A DNA stretch of 64,000 nucleotides from Bordetella genomosp. 8 (GCF_002119685.1 NZ_CP021108.1:1116001-1180000); one strand, 5' to 3'; numbered from the stretch's first letter, positions 1 through 8,376 are shown. A program made the numbers and translations. Notes: generated from the letters alone by a model not told the origin.

Positions 1-1
1 C

Positions 2-361
2 GAGAGCACGCTCGAGGACAAGCGCCACCAGGACATCGGCGCTCGCGCGCTGCTGGGCCTGGTGGGCGAAAGCGTCATCGCGCCGGTGCGCCTGCACGTG
101 CCGGCCAAGCGCTATCTGTGCGCGGTGGACGCGGATTACTGGTCCACGCTGTCGCAGGCGTCCAAGGATACCCTGGTGTTGCAGGGCGGCCCTTACACCG
201 CGCGCGAAGTCGAGGCCTTCGAACGCCTGCCGTACTTCGCCGAGGCGGTGCGCCTGCGCCGATACGATGACCTGGCCAAGGTACCCGGCGCGGCCACGCC
301 GACGCTGCGCCATTACCTGGACATGCTGGAGACGGTGACGGCGGTCGACAAGGCCGCCTGA
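2..361 (+). CDS. HD-domain phosphohydrolase/oxygenase-like protein of phosphonate-degradation loci, C-terminal part (cut by window start)
   Basis: The reading frame is open from the window edge and ends at a TGA at 359-361, so only the last 119 residues are seen. They match the C-terminal half of the HD-domain proteins found in phosphonate operons (relatives of PhnZ/TmpB, mixed-valent di-iron oxygenases that cleave the C-P bond of hydroxylated aminoethylphosphonates). Diagnostic stretches are the motif around LHVPAKRYLC, the LQGGPYT segment and the closing ATPTLRHYLDML. The HD metal ligands themselves lie mostly outside the window, so activity cannot be judged. The C-P lyase locus 5 kb downstream makes a role in phosphonate use plausible. 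Family assignment is from remembered sequence patterns. Confidence 0.75.
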   Translation, partial: ESTLEDKRHQDIGARALLGLVGESVIAPVRLHVPAKRYLCAVDADYWSTLSQASKDTLVLQGGPYTAREVEAFERLPYFAEAVRLRRYDDLAKVPGAATPTLRHYLDMLETVTAVDKAA

Positions 362-395
362 CGCGCGCGGCGGCCACGCCGCGAGCAGGGCACCG

Positions 396-1460
396 TCAGT
401 TCATCCTGATGTTCAGCGTCGTGATGATCCCGTGCCATTTCTGGGTATCGTCGCGCACCGTCTGCTGGAACTTCTGCTGCGTCCAGGTCTGGACGGCCAG
501 TCCCTGCTCCAGCATCTTTTTCTGGGTGTCGGGATCCGTCAGCGCCTTGTTGATGGCGTCGTGCAGCTTGGCCACCACGGCCGGGGGCGTGCCGGCGCGC
601 ACGAAAACACCGTACCAGGGCTCATAGTCGAAGCCCTTCACGCCAGCCTCCTGCATGGTGGGCAGGTCGGGCAGCGATGCCGCGCGCGCCGCGCCCGACG
701 TCGCCAGCGGGCGCACCTGGCCGCTGCGGATGTAGGGCAGCACCGCGGGGATGGTCAATAGCATCGCCTCGATGCGGCCGGAGATCAGGTCGGTGATGGC
801 CGGCCCGGAACCCTTGTAGGGTATGTGGGTCAGCGTCAGCTGTTCCTTGGACTGCAGCCATGCCATGGGCAGGTGGCCGGCGCTGCCCACGCCGCCGGAT
901 CCGTAGTTGACCGCGCCGGGGTGGGCGCGGGCGTAGTCCAGGAATTCCTTGAACGTCTTGACCGGCATGGAATTCGTCACCACCAGCACATTCGGCGTCT
1001 GGCCGACGTAGGCGACCGGCGTGATGTCCTTCAGCGGCTCGTAGCTCAGATGCGGATACAGCGACGCGTTGAAGGCGAAGCCGATGTGCTCCAGCATGAA
1101 GGTGTAGCCGTCCGGATTCGAGCGGGCCAGCATGGTGCCGGCGATGGTGCCCCCCGCGCCGCCACGATTGTCGGCGACCACGGTCTGGCCCAGGATGCGC
1201 CCGACCTTGTCGGCCAGGACGCGGCCGATGATGTCCGTCGTGCCGCCGGGCGCGTAGGGAATCAGCATGGTCAGGGGCTTGGTGGGCCAATCGTCGGCGG
1301 CATGCGCCGGCACGGCCGCGAGCGTCGAGAGCGCCGCGCACGCGATGAGGCCGGTGGCGGCCCGCACCAGCCAACGCCGCGTGGGGCGGATCCCGATGCC
1401 ATGGTCCGGTGCCACCGGCGCACGCCTGGGCTGGCCGTACTCCTTATTGTCGTCCTGCAT
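396..1460 (-). CDS. Bug-family (TctC-like) periplasmic solute-binding receptor
   Basis: A 354-residue extracytoplasmic receptor of the Bug/TctC family, which binds small carboxylates or other metabolites for tripartite tricarboxylate-type uptake. The mature part begins after a signal peptide with a twin-Arg-containing n-region, hydrophobic core ALSTLAAVPAHA and probable cleavage near residue 56. Family marks are the opening KPLTMLIPYAPGGTTDIIGR, the VVADNRGGAGGTIAG loop and the later AGTPPAVVAKLHDAINKAL helix. The ATG at 1460 is chosen over an upstream in-frame start at 1502 because a GGGAGG ribosome site lies five bases before it. No TctA or TctB membrane partner is adjacent, as is usual for the many orphan Bug receptors in Bordetella. 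The ligand cannot be told; the divergent enolase-type enzyme hints at an acid-sugar or related compound. Confidence 0.9.
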   Translation of the reverse strand: MQDDNKEYGQPRRAPVAPDHGIGIRPTRRWLVRAATGLIACAALSTLAAVPAHAADDWPTKPLTMLIPYAPGGTTDIIGRVLADKVGRILGQTVVADNRGGAGGTIAGTMLARSNPDGYTFMLEHIGFAFNASLYPHLSYEPLKDITPVAYVGQTPNVLVVTNSMPVKTFKEFLDYARAHPGAVNYGSGGVGSAGHLPMAWLQSKEQLTLTHIPYKGSGPAITDLISGRIEAMLLTIPAVLPYIRSGQVRPLATSGAARAASLPDLPTMQEAGVKGFDYEPWYGVFVRAGTPPAVVAKLHDAINKALTDPDTQKKMLEQGLAVQTWTQQKFQQTVRDDTQKWHGIITTLNIRMN

Positions 1461-1747
1461 CCTTGCCTCCCTTGACGCCTCTGCGGGACGCGAATGGTCC
1501 ACACGGCTTCAATATCGTTGTCGTTTGTACAACTACTAGCCAGGGGATTGTGATGCCGCCCGGTGCAGGCCGTCAATCGGGCAAAAACGCATATGTTTAT
1601 AAGTGCCGGGTTCCATGCAGCGCAGCAAGAATCGGCATCGTTGCGAGCGGAACATTATCGTAGTAGTGTACGCAACGACGATAACAACGAAGCCGACGGG
1701 AACATCCCACGGATCAATATCCCCGGCTCAGCCATCGAGGCCGCACT
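1461..1747. promoter_or_regulatory. Divergent intergenic region with two dyads between Bug receptor and enolase-type gene
   Basis: This 287-base gap carries no gene I can support. Two inverted repeats stand out: GTTGT at 1517-1521 with ACAAC at 1529-1533, enclosing a TTTGTAC core, and TTATCGT at 1655-1661 with ACGATAA at 1678-1684, separated by 16 bases. It is clearly more AT-rich than its flanks. The second dyad lies about 65-90 bases before the TTG start of the enolase-type gene and could be an operator. Which regulator would bind is unknown; the TrmB-like gene at 2856-3737 is the nearest candidate. Confidence 0.4.
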
Positions 1748-2824
1748 TTGAGCACCATCCGCAAGATCACCCTGCGCCGCTTGCGCCTGCCCCTGTCCAG
1801 CCCGTACCGGCTGTCCTATCGCACCTTCACCGAATTCGAGCCCTACCTGGTGGAACTGGAAGACGACAGCGGGCGGCAGTCGTTCGCGGATGGCCACGTG
1901 TCGCCGGGTTCCAGCAGCGAAACGCGGGAAGGTGCCTGGGCGTTCTGCCTGGAACAATTGGCGCGATTGCCGGGGCGCGATGCCGCGCAGGCCAAGCAGG
2001 ACCTGCTGGGCCGGTTCGAGGACAGCAAGGTGGCTGTCACCGCCATGGTGTGCGCGATCGAGGCGCTGGAAGGCTCGAGCTTCCTCGACGTCACGCAGGA
2101 CACGGTGCTGCCTCTGCTGGTTCCCGTCAGCGCGTTGGAACCGGCCGCCATCGCCGAGGAAATCGACCGCCGCGTCGCCGCCGGCTTCCATGTTTTCAAG
2201 GTGAAAGTGGGCAAGGACGTGCGGGCGGACCTGGATCGCGTGCGCGCCATACAGCGGGCGGCGGATGGCCGCGCGACCCTGCGCCTGGATGCCAACCGCG
2301 CCTACAGCCGCGCGGACGCGATCGCCTTCGTCGGCGAGCTGGACCCCGCGGGCATCGACCTGTTCGAACAGCCCTGCGACGCCGACGATTGGGACGCCAA
2401 TGCCGCCGTCGCGGAGGCCAGTCCCGTGCCCCTGATGCTGGACGAACCGATCTGCGCGCTGGCCGATATCGATCGCGCCGCCACCCTGCGCAATGTCGGC
2501 TACTGCAAGCTCAAGCTCAAGCGCTTCGGCAGCATGGAGCGGCTGGCCGAAGGCCTGAACCGCGTACACGCGCAGGGCATGCGACCCGTCCTGGGCGACG
2601 GCCTGGGCAGCGAGATCCACAACTGGATGGAGGCCTGCGTCGCGCGCGGCATCATCGATAACGCCGGGGAATTCAATGGTTTCCTGAAGCACCCGGCCAA
2701 GCTGCTGCGCGAGCCGCTGGGCTTCGAGAATGGCGCGGTGGTCATGCCGGCGGGATACCGGCCGGCGCTGGACCGCGCAGCCGTCGAAGCGTTCACGATG
2801 GAACGGCGCGATTTCGCCGGCTGA
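1748..2824 (+). CDS. Enolase-superfamily (mandelate racemase/muconate lactonizing type) enzyme
   Basis: A 358-residue enolase-superfamily protein, expected to abstract a proton alpha to a carboxylate under Mg2+. The N-terminal capping domain covers roughly residues 1-125. The barrel shows the expected residues in order: KVKVG with the KxK pair near 156-158, LDAN with the first metal Asp near 182, FEQP with the Glu near 208, LDEP with the third ligand near 235, and KLKLKRFG with the catalytic-face Lys near 257. This is the muconate cycloisomerase/dipeptide epimerase subgroup pattern; substrate cannot be assigned. Start is a TTG with a GAGG seven bases upstream; the frame has no better ATG nearby. 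It is divergent from the Bug receptor and convergent with the TrmB-like gene. Confidence 0.85.
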   Translation: MSTIRKITLRRLRLPLSSPYRLSYRTFTEFEPYLVELEDDSGRQSFADGHVSPGSSSETREGAWAFCLEQLARLPGRDAAQAKQDLLGRFEDSKVAVTAMVCAIEALEGSSFLDVTQDTVLPLLVPVSALEPAAIAEEIDRRVAAGFHVFKVKVGKDVRADLDRVRAIQRAADGRATLRLDANRAYSRADAIAFVGELDPAGIDLFEQPCDADDWDANAAVAEASPVPLMLDEPICALADIDRAATLRNVGYCKLKLKRFGSMERLAEGLNRVHAQGMRPVLGDGLGSEIHNWMEACVARGIIDNAGEFNGFLKHPAKLLREPLGFENGAVVMPAGYRPALDRAAVEAFTMERRDFAG

Positions 2825-2855
2825 CAGCCAGCGCCTGGCGGCGGGGGCAGGGACG

Positions 2856-3737
2856 CTAATCGCCCAGCCCGGTATTCTTCCTGAACGAGGCGACCTGTTC
2901 AGGCGTGAAGCTGGGCAGGCGCAGATCCCGCAGGTACGGTCCGAACGCCTCGTCGATCTGGTCGCCGAAGCGGGCGAAGATTTCCGCCATGTAGTAGTCA
3001 TGGCGGATCAGCGACAAGGCCATCGTGACGATGGGCATGTTCTTCGAATGCGCCGCGATGACGTCGCCTTCGACATTGGCCGTCAGCATTTCCCGATAAT
3101 CCACCGCCAGCGTGAACAGATTGTCCGCCGTGCCCATGCGCACGCCATTGTTCTCATGGATGTACACGCTGCACTTCTCGGTGTAGCGGAATTCATCCGC
3201 GTCCGTCCCGAACAGCACGATCAACAGCCGCACGCCGCGCGTGACCGCAGCCTCGCGCAAGCCGTCGGCATGGCGCCGCAGCACGTGGTCCGCCGCCTTG
3301 ATCCATACCGTTTCCGTGCTGCGATCGATCAGCATGTCGATGTGCTCGTGCACCGCCGAATCGCCGCGCAGCGTCCATACATAGTGGTCGTCCGTGCGCG
3401 GCGTCACGGCTTCCAGCCGTTCCGTCAGCCCGGTACACAGCGAGCGCGTCTGCCGCGCGATGGCGTCGAGCAGTTCGCGCGGGCGCGCAGCGACATAGCA
3501 GGTGGGGTTTTCACGCACGGGCAGGACCGCGCCACGGCGCGCCAGGCTGTCCAGTGCGCTATAGGTATTGGGCCGGGGAACACCGGCCAGCTTTGAAATC
3601 TCGTACGCCGTCGAAGGCGGCATTCCCAGCAACTGCACGTAGACCTTGGCTTCGTATTCCGTGAAACCCAGGCGCTTCAAGTCGCCGGAAACGTTGTCCA
3701 GGGACGGCACGTCGCTGGCCACATGCTTGACGCTCAT
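2856..3737 (-). CDS. TrmB-family transcriptional regulator
   Basis: A 293-residue regulator with an N-terminal winged helix-turn-helix of the TrmB type: the LKRLGFTEYEAKVYVQLL helix, then ISKLAGVPRPNTYSALDSL as the recognition region, ending near residue 80. The rest resembles the effector-binding part of TrmB-like proteins, with a phospholipase-D-like core around the ETVWIKAADHVLRR segment, and no catalytic motif. TrmB-type proteins often sense sugars or other catabolic substrates. A perfect nine-base inverted repeat lies just upstream of the ATG (see 3752-3785). Neighbours suggest it controls the enolase-type enzyme, the Bug receptor or the dioxygenase; this is inference. Confidence 0.8.
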   Translation of the reverse strand: MSVKHVASDVPSLDNVSGDLKRLGFTEYEAKVYVQLLGMPPSTAYEISKLAGVPRPNTYSALDSLARRGAVLPVRENPTCYVAARPRELLDAIARQTRSLCTGLTERLEAVTPRTDDHYVWTLRGDSAVHEHIDMLIDRSTETVWIKAADHVLRRHADGLREAAVTRGVRLLIVLFGTDADEFRYTEKCSVYIHENNGVRMGTADNLFTLAVDYREMLTANVEGDVIAAHSKNMPIVTMALSLIRHDYYMAEIFARFGDQIDEAFGPYLRDLRLPSFTPEQVASFRKNTGLGD

Positions 3738-3751
3738 GGGGATACCCCCGT

Positions 3752-3785
3752 CGAAAACCGTGCGAGTTTAGCAGAGCGGTTTTCG
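3752..3785. promoter_or_regulatory. Perfect 9-bp inverted repeat, candidate operator of the TrmB-like regulator
   Basis: CGAAAACCG at 3752-3760 is repeated inverted as CGGTTTTCG at 3777-3785, with a 16-base spacer, just before the regulator start at 3737. In the leftward direction, the only one in which a dioxygenase terminator would act, the stem is followed by ACGGGGG rather than a T-run. That argues for a protein-binding site over a terminator. Centre-to-centre spacing of the arms is about 25 bases, fitting a dimer of dimers or two turns of helix. Confidence 0.45.
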
Positions 3786-3800
3786 GCGGGATCTCCCGCG

Positions 3801-4685
3801 TCAGGCCGCCACGGTGCCGGCCTGCTCGTACGGTATCGTCGCGATGCCCTTGATCTGCGTGCGGTGCATGATGCGGCTGACGCTGGGATCGAAGGCGTCG
3901 CGGCGGTGCAGGGTGCAGCGGTTGTCCCACAGGATCAGGTCATGGAGCTTCCATTCCTGCCGGAAGGTGAACTCCGGCTGCGTCGCATGGGCCCACAGTT
4001 CGTCCAGCAGGGCATTGCTCTCGTCCAGCGGCAGTCCCAGGATGTAGCTGTTGCGGCGGCGGCCCAGGTACAGGGCCGCGCGGCCCGTTTCCGGATGCCG
4101 CACCACCAGCGGATGATGCGCGCCCGGCGCCTCGCGCGGGTCGGTGACTTCCTTCATGCCCTTGCGCATCATGCCGGCGCTGTTGTACGTGGCGTCGTGG
4201 ATCGCGCGCCGCCCGGCGATGGCCTGCTTCAGTTCCGCGGGCAGCGTTTCATAGGCCATGTACATATTGGCCCAGTAGGTATCGCCGCCGCTGGGCGGCA
4301 CGTCCAGCGCATGCAGCATCGCGGCCATGGGCGGCGTTTCGATGTAGGTCATGTCGCAATGCCAGACCGCCTCGCCATCCCCGAGATTGCCGATCGGCAC
4401 ACCGTCCTTCTTCACGTTGGAAATCACATTGATTTCCGGAAATTCGGTCAGGAAAGGCTTGCCATAGGGGTTGGGGCCCGGGGGATCCAGCTCGCCAAAG
4501 GAGCGGCTCAAGGCCATCAGTTCGGGATCGCTGAGCAACTGGCCGCGAAAGCGCAGCACCAGGTGATCCGACCAGGCCCGCTTGATCGCCGCCAGGTCGT
4601 CGGCGGCCAGCGGCTTGCGCAGGTCGACGCCGGAGATCTCGGCGCCGAGCGCCGGCGCGATGGGGGTAACGGTTATCGAAGACAT
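3801..4685 (-). CDS. TauD/TfdA-family Fe(II)/2-oxoglutarate dioxygenase
   Basis: A 294-residue non-haem iron dioxygenase that would couple 2-oxoglutarate decarboxylation to substrate hydroxylation. The N-terminus GAEISGVDLRKPLAADDL and LVLRFRGQ are TauD/TfdA signatures. The iron facial triad is visible as WHCDMT (His and Asp near 116 and 118) and LHRRDAF with the distal His near 257, followed by HRTQIKG carrying the 2-oxoglutarate-binding Arg near 272. The ATG at 4685 was preferred to a 93-residue upstream extension because AAGG precedes it and the family begins here. Substrate could be a sulfonate, an aryloxy acid or a phosphonate; the sequence does not decide. Divergent to a LysR regulator that probably controls it. 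Confidence 0.85.
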   Translation of the reverse strand: MSSITVTPIAPALGAEISGVDLRKPLAADDLAAIKRAWSDHLVLRFRGQLLSDPELMALSRSFGELDPPGPNPYGKPFLTEFPEINVISNVKKDGVPIGNLGDGEAVWHCDMTYIETPPMAAMLHALDVPPSGGDTYWANMYMAYETLPAELKQAIAGRRAIHDATYNSAGMMRKGMKEVTDPREAPGAHHPLVVRHPETGRAALYLGRRRNSYILGLPLDESNALLDELWAHATQPEFTFRQEWKLHDLILWDNRCTLHRRDAFDPSVSRIMHRTQIKGIATIPYEQAGTVAA

Positions 4686-4774
4686 GGTATCGACCCTTGC
4701 AGTTCGTGTTTCCGATGCGGCACTGACGGGCCGCGGACGAAACCAATATAGCAACGGCGGGTAATGCGGTAAAT

Positions 4775-4793
4775 GATATATATAAGGCATATC
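4775..4793. promoter_or_regulatory. Candidate LysR-type operator between dioxygenase and lysR gene
   Basis: GATAT and ATATC arms separated by nine bases form a T-N11-A type box in an AT-rich patch of an otherwise GC-rich region, centred between the divergent starts at 4685 and 4847. The geometry is what LysR regulators typically use to control a divergent gene. The TATA-rich stretch may instead, or also, be a -10 element. Confidence 0.4.
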
Positions 4794-4846
4794 GTTATAC
4801 TGGATTCGTATCCCCCGAGCCGCGCTTGCCGTCTGGCGTCCCGTCC

Positions 4847-5776
4847 ATGTCCAAGCATAAGAACCTGCAGCGCCGTCATATCGAAGCCCTGGTCGCCGTG
4901 GCGGAAAGCCGGTCGGTGCATCGCGCCGCGCGCGAGCTCGGCGTTCCGCAGCCCGTGCTCTCACGCCTGCTGGGCGAGGCTGAAGCGCTGGTGGGCGCGC
5001 GACTGTTCGAGCGCTCGAGCCATGGCAGCGTGCCCACCGCGCAAGGCCGCGTGATCCTGCCGCGCGCCCGCTTCGCCTTGCGCAGCATGGAACGCCTGAA
5101 CGACCTGACCACCGGTGACGCGCCGCCCATCCGCCTCGGCTGTATTCCGCGCGCCATGCATACGCTGTTGCCGCGCCTGCTGGAACGCGTCTATCCGCGC
5201 CAGGACGGGGCCGATGGCCCGGGTCCGACCGGCATGCGCTTCGTCGTTCAGGAAGGCAATTCCGTCGCGCTGTTCGATGCCCTGGTGGCGGGCGACCTGG
5301 ATTTCTCGATCCTGCGCGGCAATGTGCAGCAAACCGGAAACGAGTGGGCCATCGAACGCCTCTTCGACGAACGCACGGTGATCTACTGCGCGGCCGATCA
5401 TCCGGATATCGCGCATGGTCAGGTGTCGCTGTCGCGCCTGGCCGCCCTGGACTGGACCCTGCCTGAGCGTGGCACCACTTCCCGTGGGGCCTTCGATTCG
5501 TTCTGGACGCAGCAGGGCCTGCCGGCGATCAGGCCCTTGATGGAAACGCGCTCCTTCGAAGCCAACCTGGCGCTGGTCGCCGCGTCGCGGCTGGTGTCCA
5601 TCGCGCCTGAATCCATCGTGCGCCGGCATGTCGGCTTCGGCGTGCTGCGCATCGTCAAGGTACGGCGCGCGCTGCCGGTCAATCCCGTGATGCTCGCTTA
5701 CCACCGCATGTCGCTGGAAGATCCGCTGTTGAACCGTTTCCACCGCGACGTTGTGGAGGCGGCCCGGGCACGATGA
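4847..5776 (+). CDS. LysR-family transcriptional regulator
   Basis: A 309-residue LysR regulator. The N-terminal helix-turn-helix is clear: HIEALVAVAESRSVHRAARELG, then PQPVLSRLLGEAEALVGARLFERS and the TAQGRVILPRAR linker. The C-terminal effector domain begins near residue 95 (PIRLGCIPRAM) and has two alpha/beta subdomains of usual length. The ATG at 4847 was chosen over an in-frame TTG at 4826 because it matches the normal N-terminus. It lies head-to-head with the dioxygenase gene, the classical arrangement for LysR control of a catabolic enzyme, and tail-to-tail with phnN, so it is probably not part of the phn regulon. Confidence 0.9.
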   Translation: MSKHKNLQRRHIEALVAVAESRSVHRAARELGVPQPVLSRLLGEAEALVGARLFERSSHGSVPTAQGRVILPRARFALRSMERLNDLTTGDAPPIRLGCIPRAMHTLLPRLLERVYPRQDGADGPGPTGMRFVVQEGNSVALFDALVAGDLDFSILRGNVQQTGNEWAIERLFDERTVIYCAADHPDIAHGQVSLSRLAALDWTLPERGTTSRGAFDSFWTQQGLPAIRPLMETRSFEANLALVAASRLVSIAPESIVRRHVGFGVLRIVKVRRALPVNPVMLAYHRMSLEDPLLNRFHRDVVEAARAR

Positions 5777-5792
5777 GCGCAATGGCGCTCCG

Positions 5793-6356
5793 TTACGCGT
5801 GACGGTGGCGCGCGATATGCAGCAGTCTTTCCGCGGCCTCTTCCGGCGCGCCGTTGTTGTCTATCGTCAGGCGCTCGCAATCGGCGGGGACATCGAATTG
5901 CGCGTTGGCGCGCGCCAGTCGTTCCTGGATAGCCTGGCCGCTTTCCCGGCCGCGTCCGGCCAGGCGCTGCCTGAGTGCCTGCGCGTCCACCGTGATTTCC
6001 ACGGCGCACAGGCCGGGATAGCGGGCGCATGCGGGCGGCAGGTGGGCCCGCGAGCCGTTGACCAGCACCGTCACGCCGGCCGCCATCCAGGCATCGATTT
6101 CCACGCCCACCCCGTAGGCCAGGCCGTGGCTGCGCCAGGACAGCGCGAAGCATCCCAGGCTTTCGCGGCGTATGAATTCGTCTTCGGTCAGCGCCACCGA
6201 CGCCTCGTCGGCGCCACTGGGCCGGGTGATGTACCGATGCGCGACCAGCAGGCGGTCTTGCGGTGTGCTCATCGCGCGCACGTGGCGCAGCAGGGTGTCC
6301 TTGCCGCTGCCGGACGCGCCCATGACGTAGATCAAGGGGATCGTCGCGGCATTCAT
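5793..6356 (-). CDS. phnN: Ribose 1,5-bisphosphate phosphokinase PhnN
   Basis: A 187-residue guanylate-kinase-like P-loop enzyme that converts ribose 1,5-bisphosphate to PRPP at the end of the C-P lyase route. The Walker A motif is GASGSGKDTL at residues 13-22, followed by the family's HRYITRP segment and a VNGSRAHL strand. Length is normal for PhnN. Its ATG overlaps the TGA of the DUF1045 gene by four bases (ATGA), so the two are translationally coupled. It is the last gene of the leftward phn operon and converges with the lysR gene. Confidence 0.92.
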   Translation of the reverse strand: MNAATIPLIYVMGASGSGKDTLLRHVRAMSTPQDRLLVAHRYITRPSGADEASVALTEDEFIRRESLGCFALSWRSHGLAYGVGVEIDAWMAAGVTVLVNGSRAHLPPACARYPGLCAVEITVDAQALRQRLAGRGRESGQAIQERLARANAQFDVPADCERLTIDNNGAPEEAAERLLHIARHRHA

Positions 6357-7090
6357 GACGCATCGTCATCCATATAGTGCGCCCCGGCCGCGTCCCGCAC
6401 CGTGCCATCGAAACCGTAATGGCGCGCCACGACGAAGGGTTCATCCGCGCCGGGCTGGACGTATACGCTGATGGCTGCGACCGGCATGGGCGCGTCGAGC
6501 ATCCGGCCGGCACGCGCGCGCAAGAGTTCCTGCGCATGTTCCAGCTCGGTCGCGCCCAGGTTGCCGGTGAGCGTAATGTGGAAAGTGAAGGTGTCGAACA
6601 CGTACGGATAACCCCATTCGGCCAGCATGCGCTGTTGCGGCAAGGTCAGTTGGTCGGGCCGGCGCCGGGCGATTTCCATCGGCGTGGGCGGAGCCCGGAA
6701 GGCGTCCAGGTCCCGCACCACGCGGTCGGCCAGCGCGCGTACGCGGGCGTGCGTGGCGGCGTCGTCCGGCAGGCACCATGCCAGGAAGCCGCGCAGCGCG
6801 CGCAAGCCCAGGGCGATGTCGAAAGGCGTACGCGTGCGCGCCAGCGCGCGCACCGCCGCGTCCAGCGCGGTGGCGGTGGTGCCGGCTCGCAGCCGGAAGG
6901 GCGGCTTGAGCGTGGCATGCAGGCCGTAGTGACGCGGCGCATCGGTCCAGGTGTCCAGCCGGGGATCGTCCTCCCGCGCGCGCGCAAGGCGCTGCCCGGT
7001 TTCTTCATCGCGGCCCAGCCAGGCTGTGCCGACTTCACGCCAGGCGCCGACCGGGGCCAGATAAACGGCGTAGCGATAGGCTCGCGGCAT
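6353..7090 (-). CDS. DUF1045 phosphonate-metabolism protein (2H-phosphoesterase-like)
   Basis: A 245-residue DUF1045 protein, a family found almost only in C-P lyase loci. It opens with RYAVYLAP and has two H-x-S/T-like motifs: HATLKPPF near residue 58 and the FTFHITLTG stretch near 175, both typical of the 2H phosphoesterase fold. That suggests hydrolysis of a cyclic phosphodiester, possibly the 5-phosphoribosyl 1,2-cyclic phosphate product of C-P lyase, an activity that PhnP supplies in Escherichia coli; no phnP is present here. That role is inference. It follows the leftward phnM by 24 bases and overlaps phnN. Confidence 0.85.
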   Translation of the reverse strand: MPRAYRYAVYLAPVGAWREVGTAWLGRDEETGQRLARAREDDPRLDTWTDAPRHYGLHATLKPPFRLRAGTTATALDAAVRALARTRTPFDIALGLRALRGFLAWCLPDDAATHARVRALADRVVRDLDAFRAPPTPMEIARRRPDQLTLPQQRMLAEWGYPYVFDTFTFHITLTGNLGATELEHAQELLRARAGRMLDAPMPVAAISVYVQPGADEPFVVARHYGFDGTVRDAAGAHYMDDDAS

Positions 7091-7114
7091 AAGGTCGAAT
7101 TCCAGCGTCGCGCC

Positions 7115-8311
7115 TCACGCGTCGGCGTGGGCAAGGCGAGTGTCGAACTGCCGCGCGGCATAGCGCAACCGGCCACCGACGATGGCGGCGCAGACGCGCG
7201 GGACATCCGGCACGCTGTCGTCCACCACGATGGCATCGGCCATCATGCCGGCGTCCAGCGCACCGCGATCGCGCAGGCCGGCGGCGCGCGCCGGGTTGCG
7301 CGACACCAGTGCCCACGCCTGTTCCAGCGGCAGGATGCCGCGGTTGGCCAGCTTCATCACCGCGGTGAGCGGTGCAGGGTAGTAATAGTCGGAGGCGAGG
7401 ACGTCGCACAGGCCCGCGCGGATCATTTCGGTTGCATCGGGCGCGTTGGTGTGGCTGCCGCCGCGCACGACGTTGGGCGCGCCGAAGACGATCGAATCGC
7501 CCAGCGAGCGCGCCACCTGCGCGGCCTCGGCGGTCAAGGGGAATTCCGCCACCTTGCAGCCGAGCTGGTGGTAGTAGCGCCGGGTGGCGGGGTCGCGGTC
7601 GTCATGCGACGCGACTTCCAGGCCGGCTTCGCGCGCGCAGTCCGTCAGTTCGCGCATGGCGCCGGCGACGGCGTCCGCCGACTGCATGGCGGCCCGGATG
7701 CGGTTCTGGAAGGTGTCCAGGTCGCATTCCGCGCGCTCGGCATACTGCAGCAGCTTGCGGTCGTTGCCCAGGCGTTTCGTCATGCTGGGCAGGTGGTCGT
7801 TCAATGCCAGGAAGCGCACCTTGCCGGCGCGGATCCATGCCTGCGCCGTCTCGACGCCCGCGACGTGGTGTGTCTCGAAGCGCAGGTGCACGTGATGGCG
7901 GGCGCCCATCAGGCGCTGCATGCGCTCCAGCGCGTCGAACATGCGCAGCGCATAGGGTTCCCCGCGCAGGCCGCCTTCCCAGGACAGGGTCAGGCCATGG
8001 AATTCGGTGGTGATGCCATTGGCCAGCAACTGCCGGTCGACGTCGAGCAGCGCGCCGTCATAGGGAAAGGCCACGCCCGGGCGCGGCATGACCGCGCGCT
8101 CGAAAGCATCCCCATGCAGGTCCACGATCCCGGGCAGCACCAGCAGATCGCCGGCATCGAGTTCGGCGTCCGCCAGCTCCGCGCCGATGCAGACGTCGCC
8201 GATGCGGTCGTGGTCGAAGGCCAGGGAGGCCGGGCCCACACCCTGGGCGGTCAATACCCGGCGACCGCTGATGCCGCGCAGGAAGGAAGGAGGCGTGTTG
8301 TCTGTGTGCAT
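7115..8311 (-). CDS. phnM: PhnM, RPnTP diphosphohydrolase (first copy, leftward operon)
   Basis: A 398-residue amidohydrolase-superfamily enzyme that removes pyrophosphate from alpha-D-ribose 1-alkylphosphonate 5-triphosphate. Metal-site motifs are VDLHGDAFE near residue 64, the carboxylated-Lys region downstream, ASHDDRD near 237 and the late LASDYYY. The start is the ATG at 8311, preceded by AGGTGG; the in-frame GTG at 8320 is less likely. It sits directly after phnF and before the DUF1045 gene. A second, clearly divergent phnM lies at 14015-15217; this copy carries HGDAFE where the other has HCDAIE. Confidence 0.93.
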   Translation of the reverse strand: MHTDNTPPSFLRGISGRRVLTAQGVGPASLAFDHDRIGDVCIGAELADAELDAGDLLVLPGIVDLHGDAFERAVMPRPGVAFPYDGALLDVDRQLLANGITTEFHGLTLSWEGGLRGEPYALRMFDALERMQRLMGARHHVHLRFETHHVAGVETAQAWIRAGKVRFLALNDHLPSMTKRLGNDRKLLQYAERAECDLDTFQNRIRAAMQSADAVAGAMRELTDCAREAGLEVASHDDRDPATRRYYHQLGCKVAEFPLTAEAAQVARSLGDSIVFGAPNVVRGGSHTNAPDATEMIRAGLCDVLASDYYYPAPLTAVMKLANRGILPLEQAWALVSRNPARAAGLRDRGALDAGMMADAIVVDDSVPDVPRVCAAIVGGRLRYAARQFDTRLAHADA

Positions 8312-8356
8312 GGGGTCCACCTGATTGAACCGATAGATTAGGCCTGTTTCATGACG

Positions 8357-8376
8357 AACAGATGTCTAGATGTCTG
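8357..8376. promoter_or_regulatory. Candidate PhnF operator before the leftward phnM
   Basis: A 20-base imperfect palindrome (ACAGATGTCTAGATGTCTGT, 16 of 20 positions symmetric) centred on CTAG, overlapping the phnF stop codon and 46 bases before the phnM start. Its core GTCTAGAT resembles the GT-N-TA-N-AC operator of HutC-subfamily GntR regulators, to which PhnF belongs. A second core lies upstream of phnG. Confidence 0.5.

Noticed and set aside
5793..6356. Guanylate kinase
   Set aside because: P-loop is GASGSGKD and position is at the end of a phn operon; these are PhnN features rather than Gmk.
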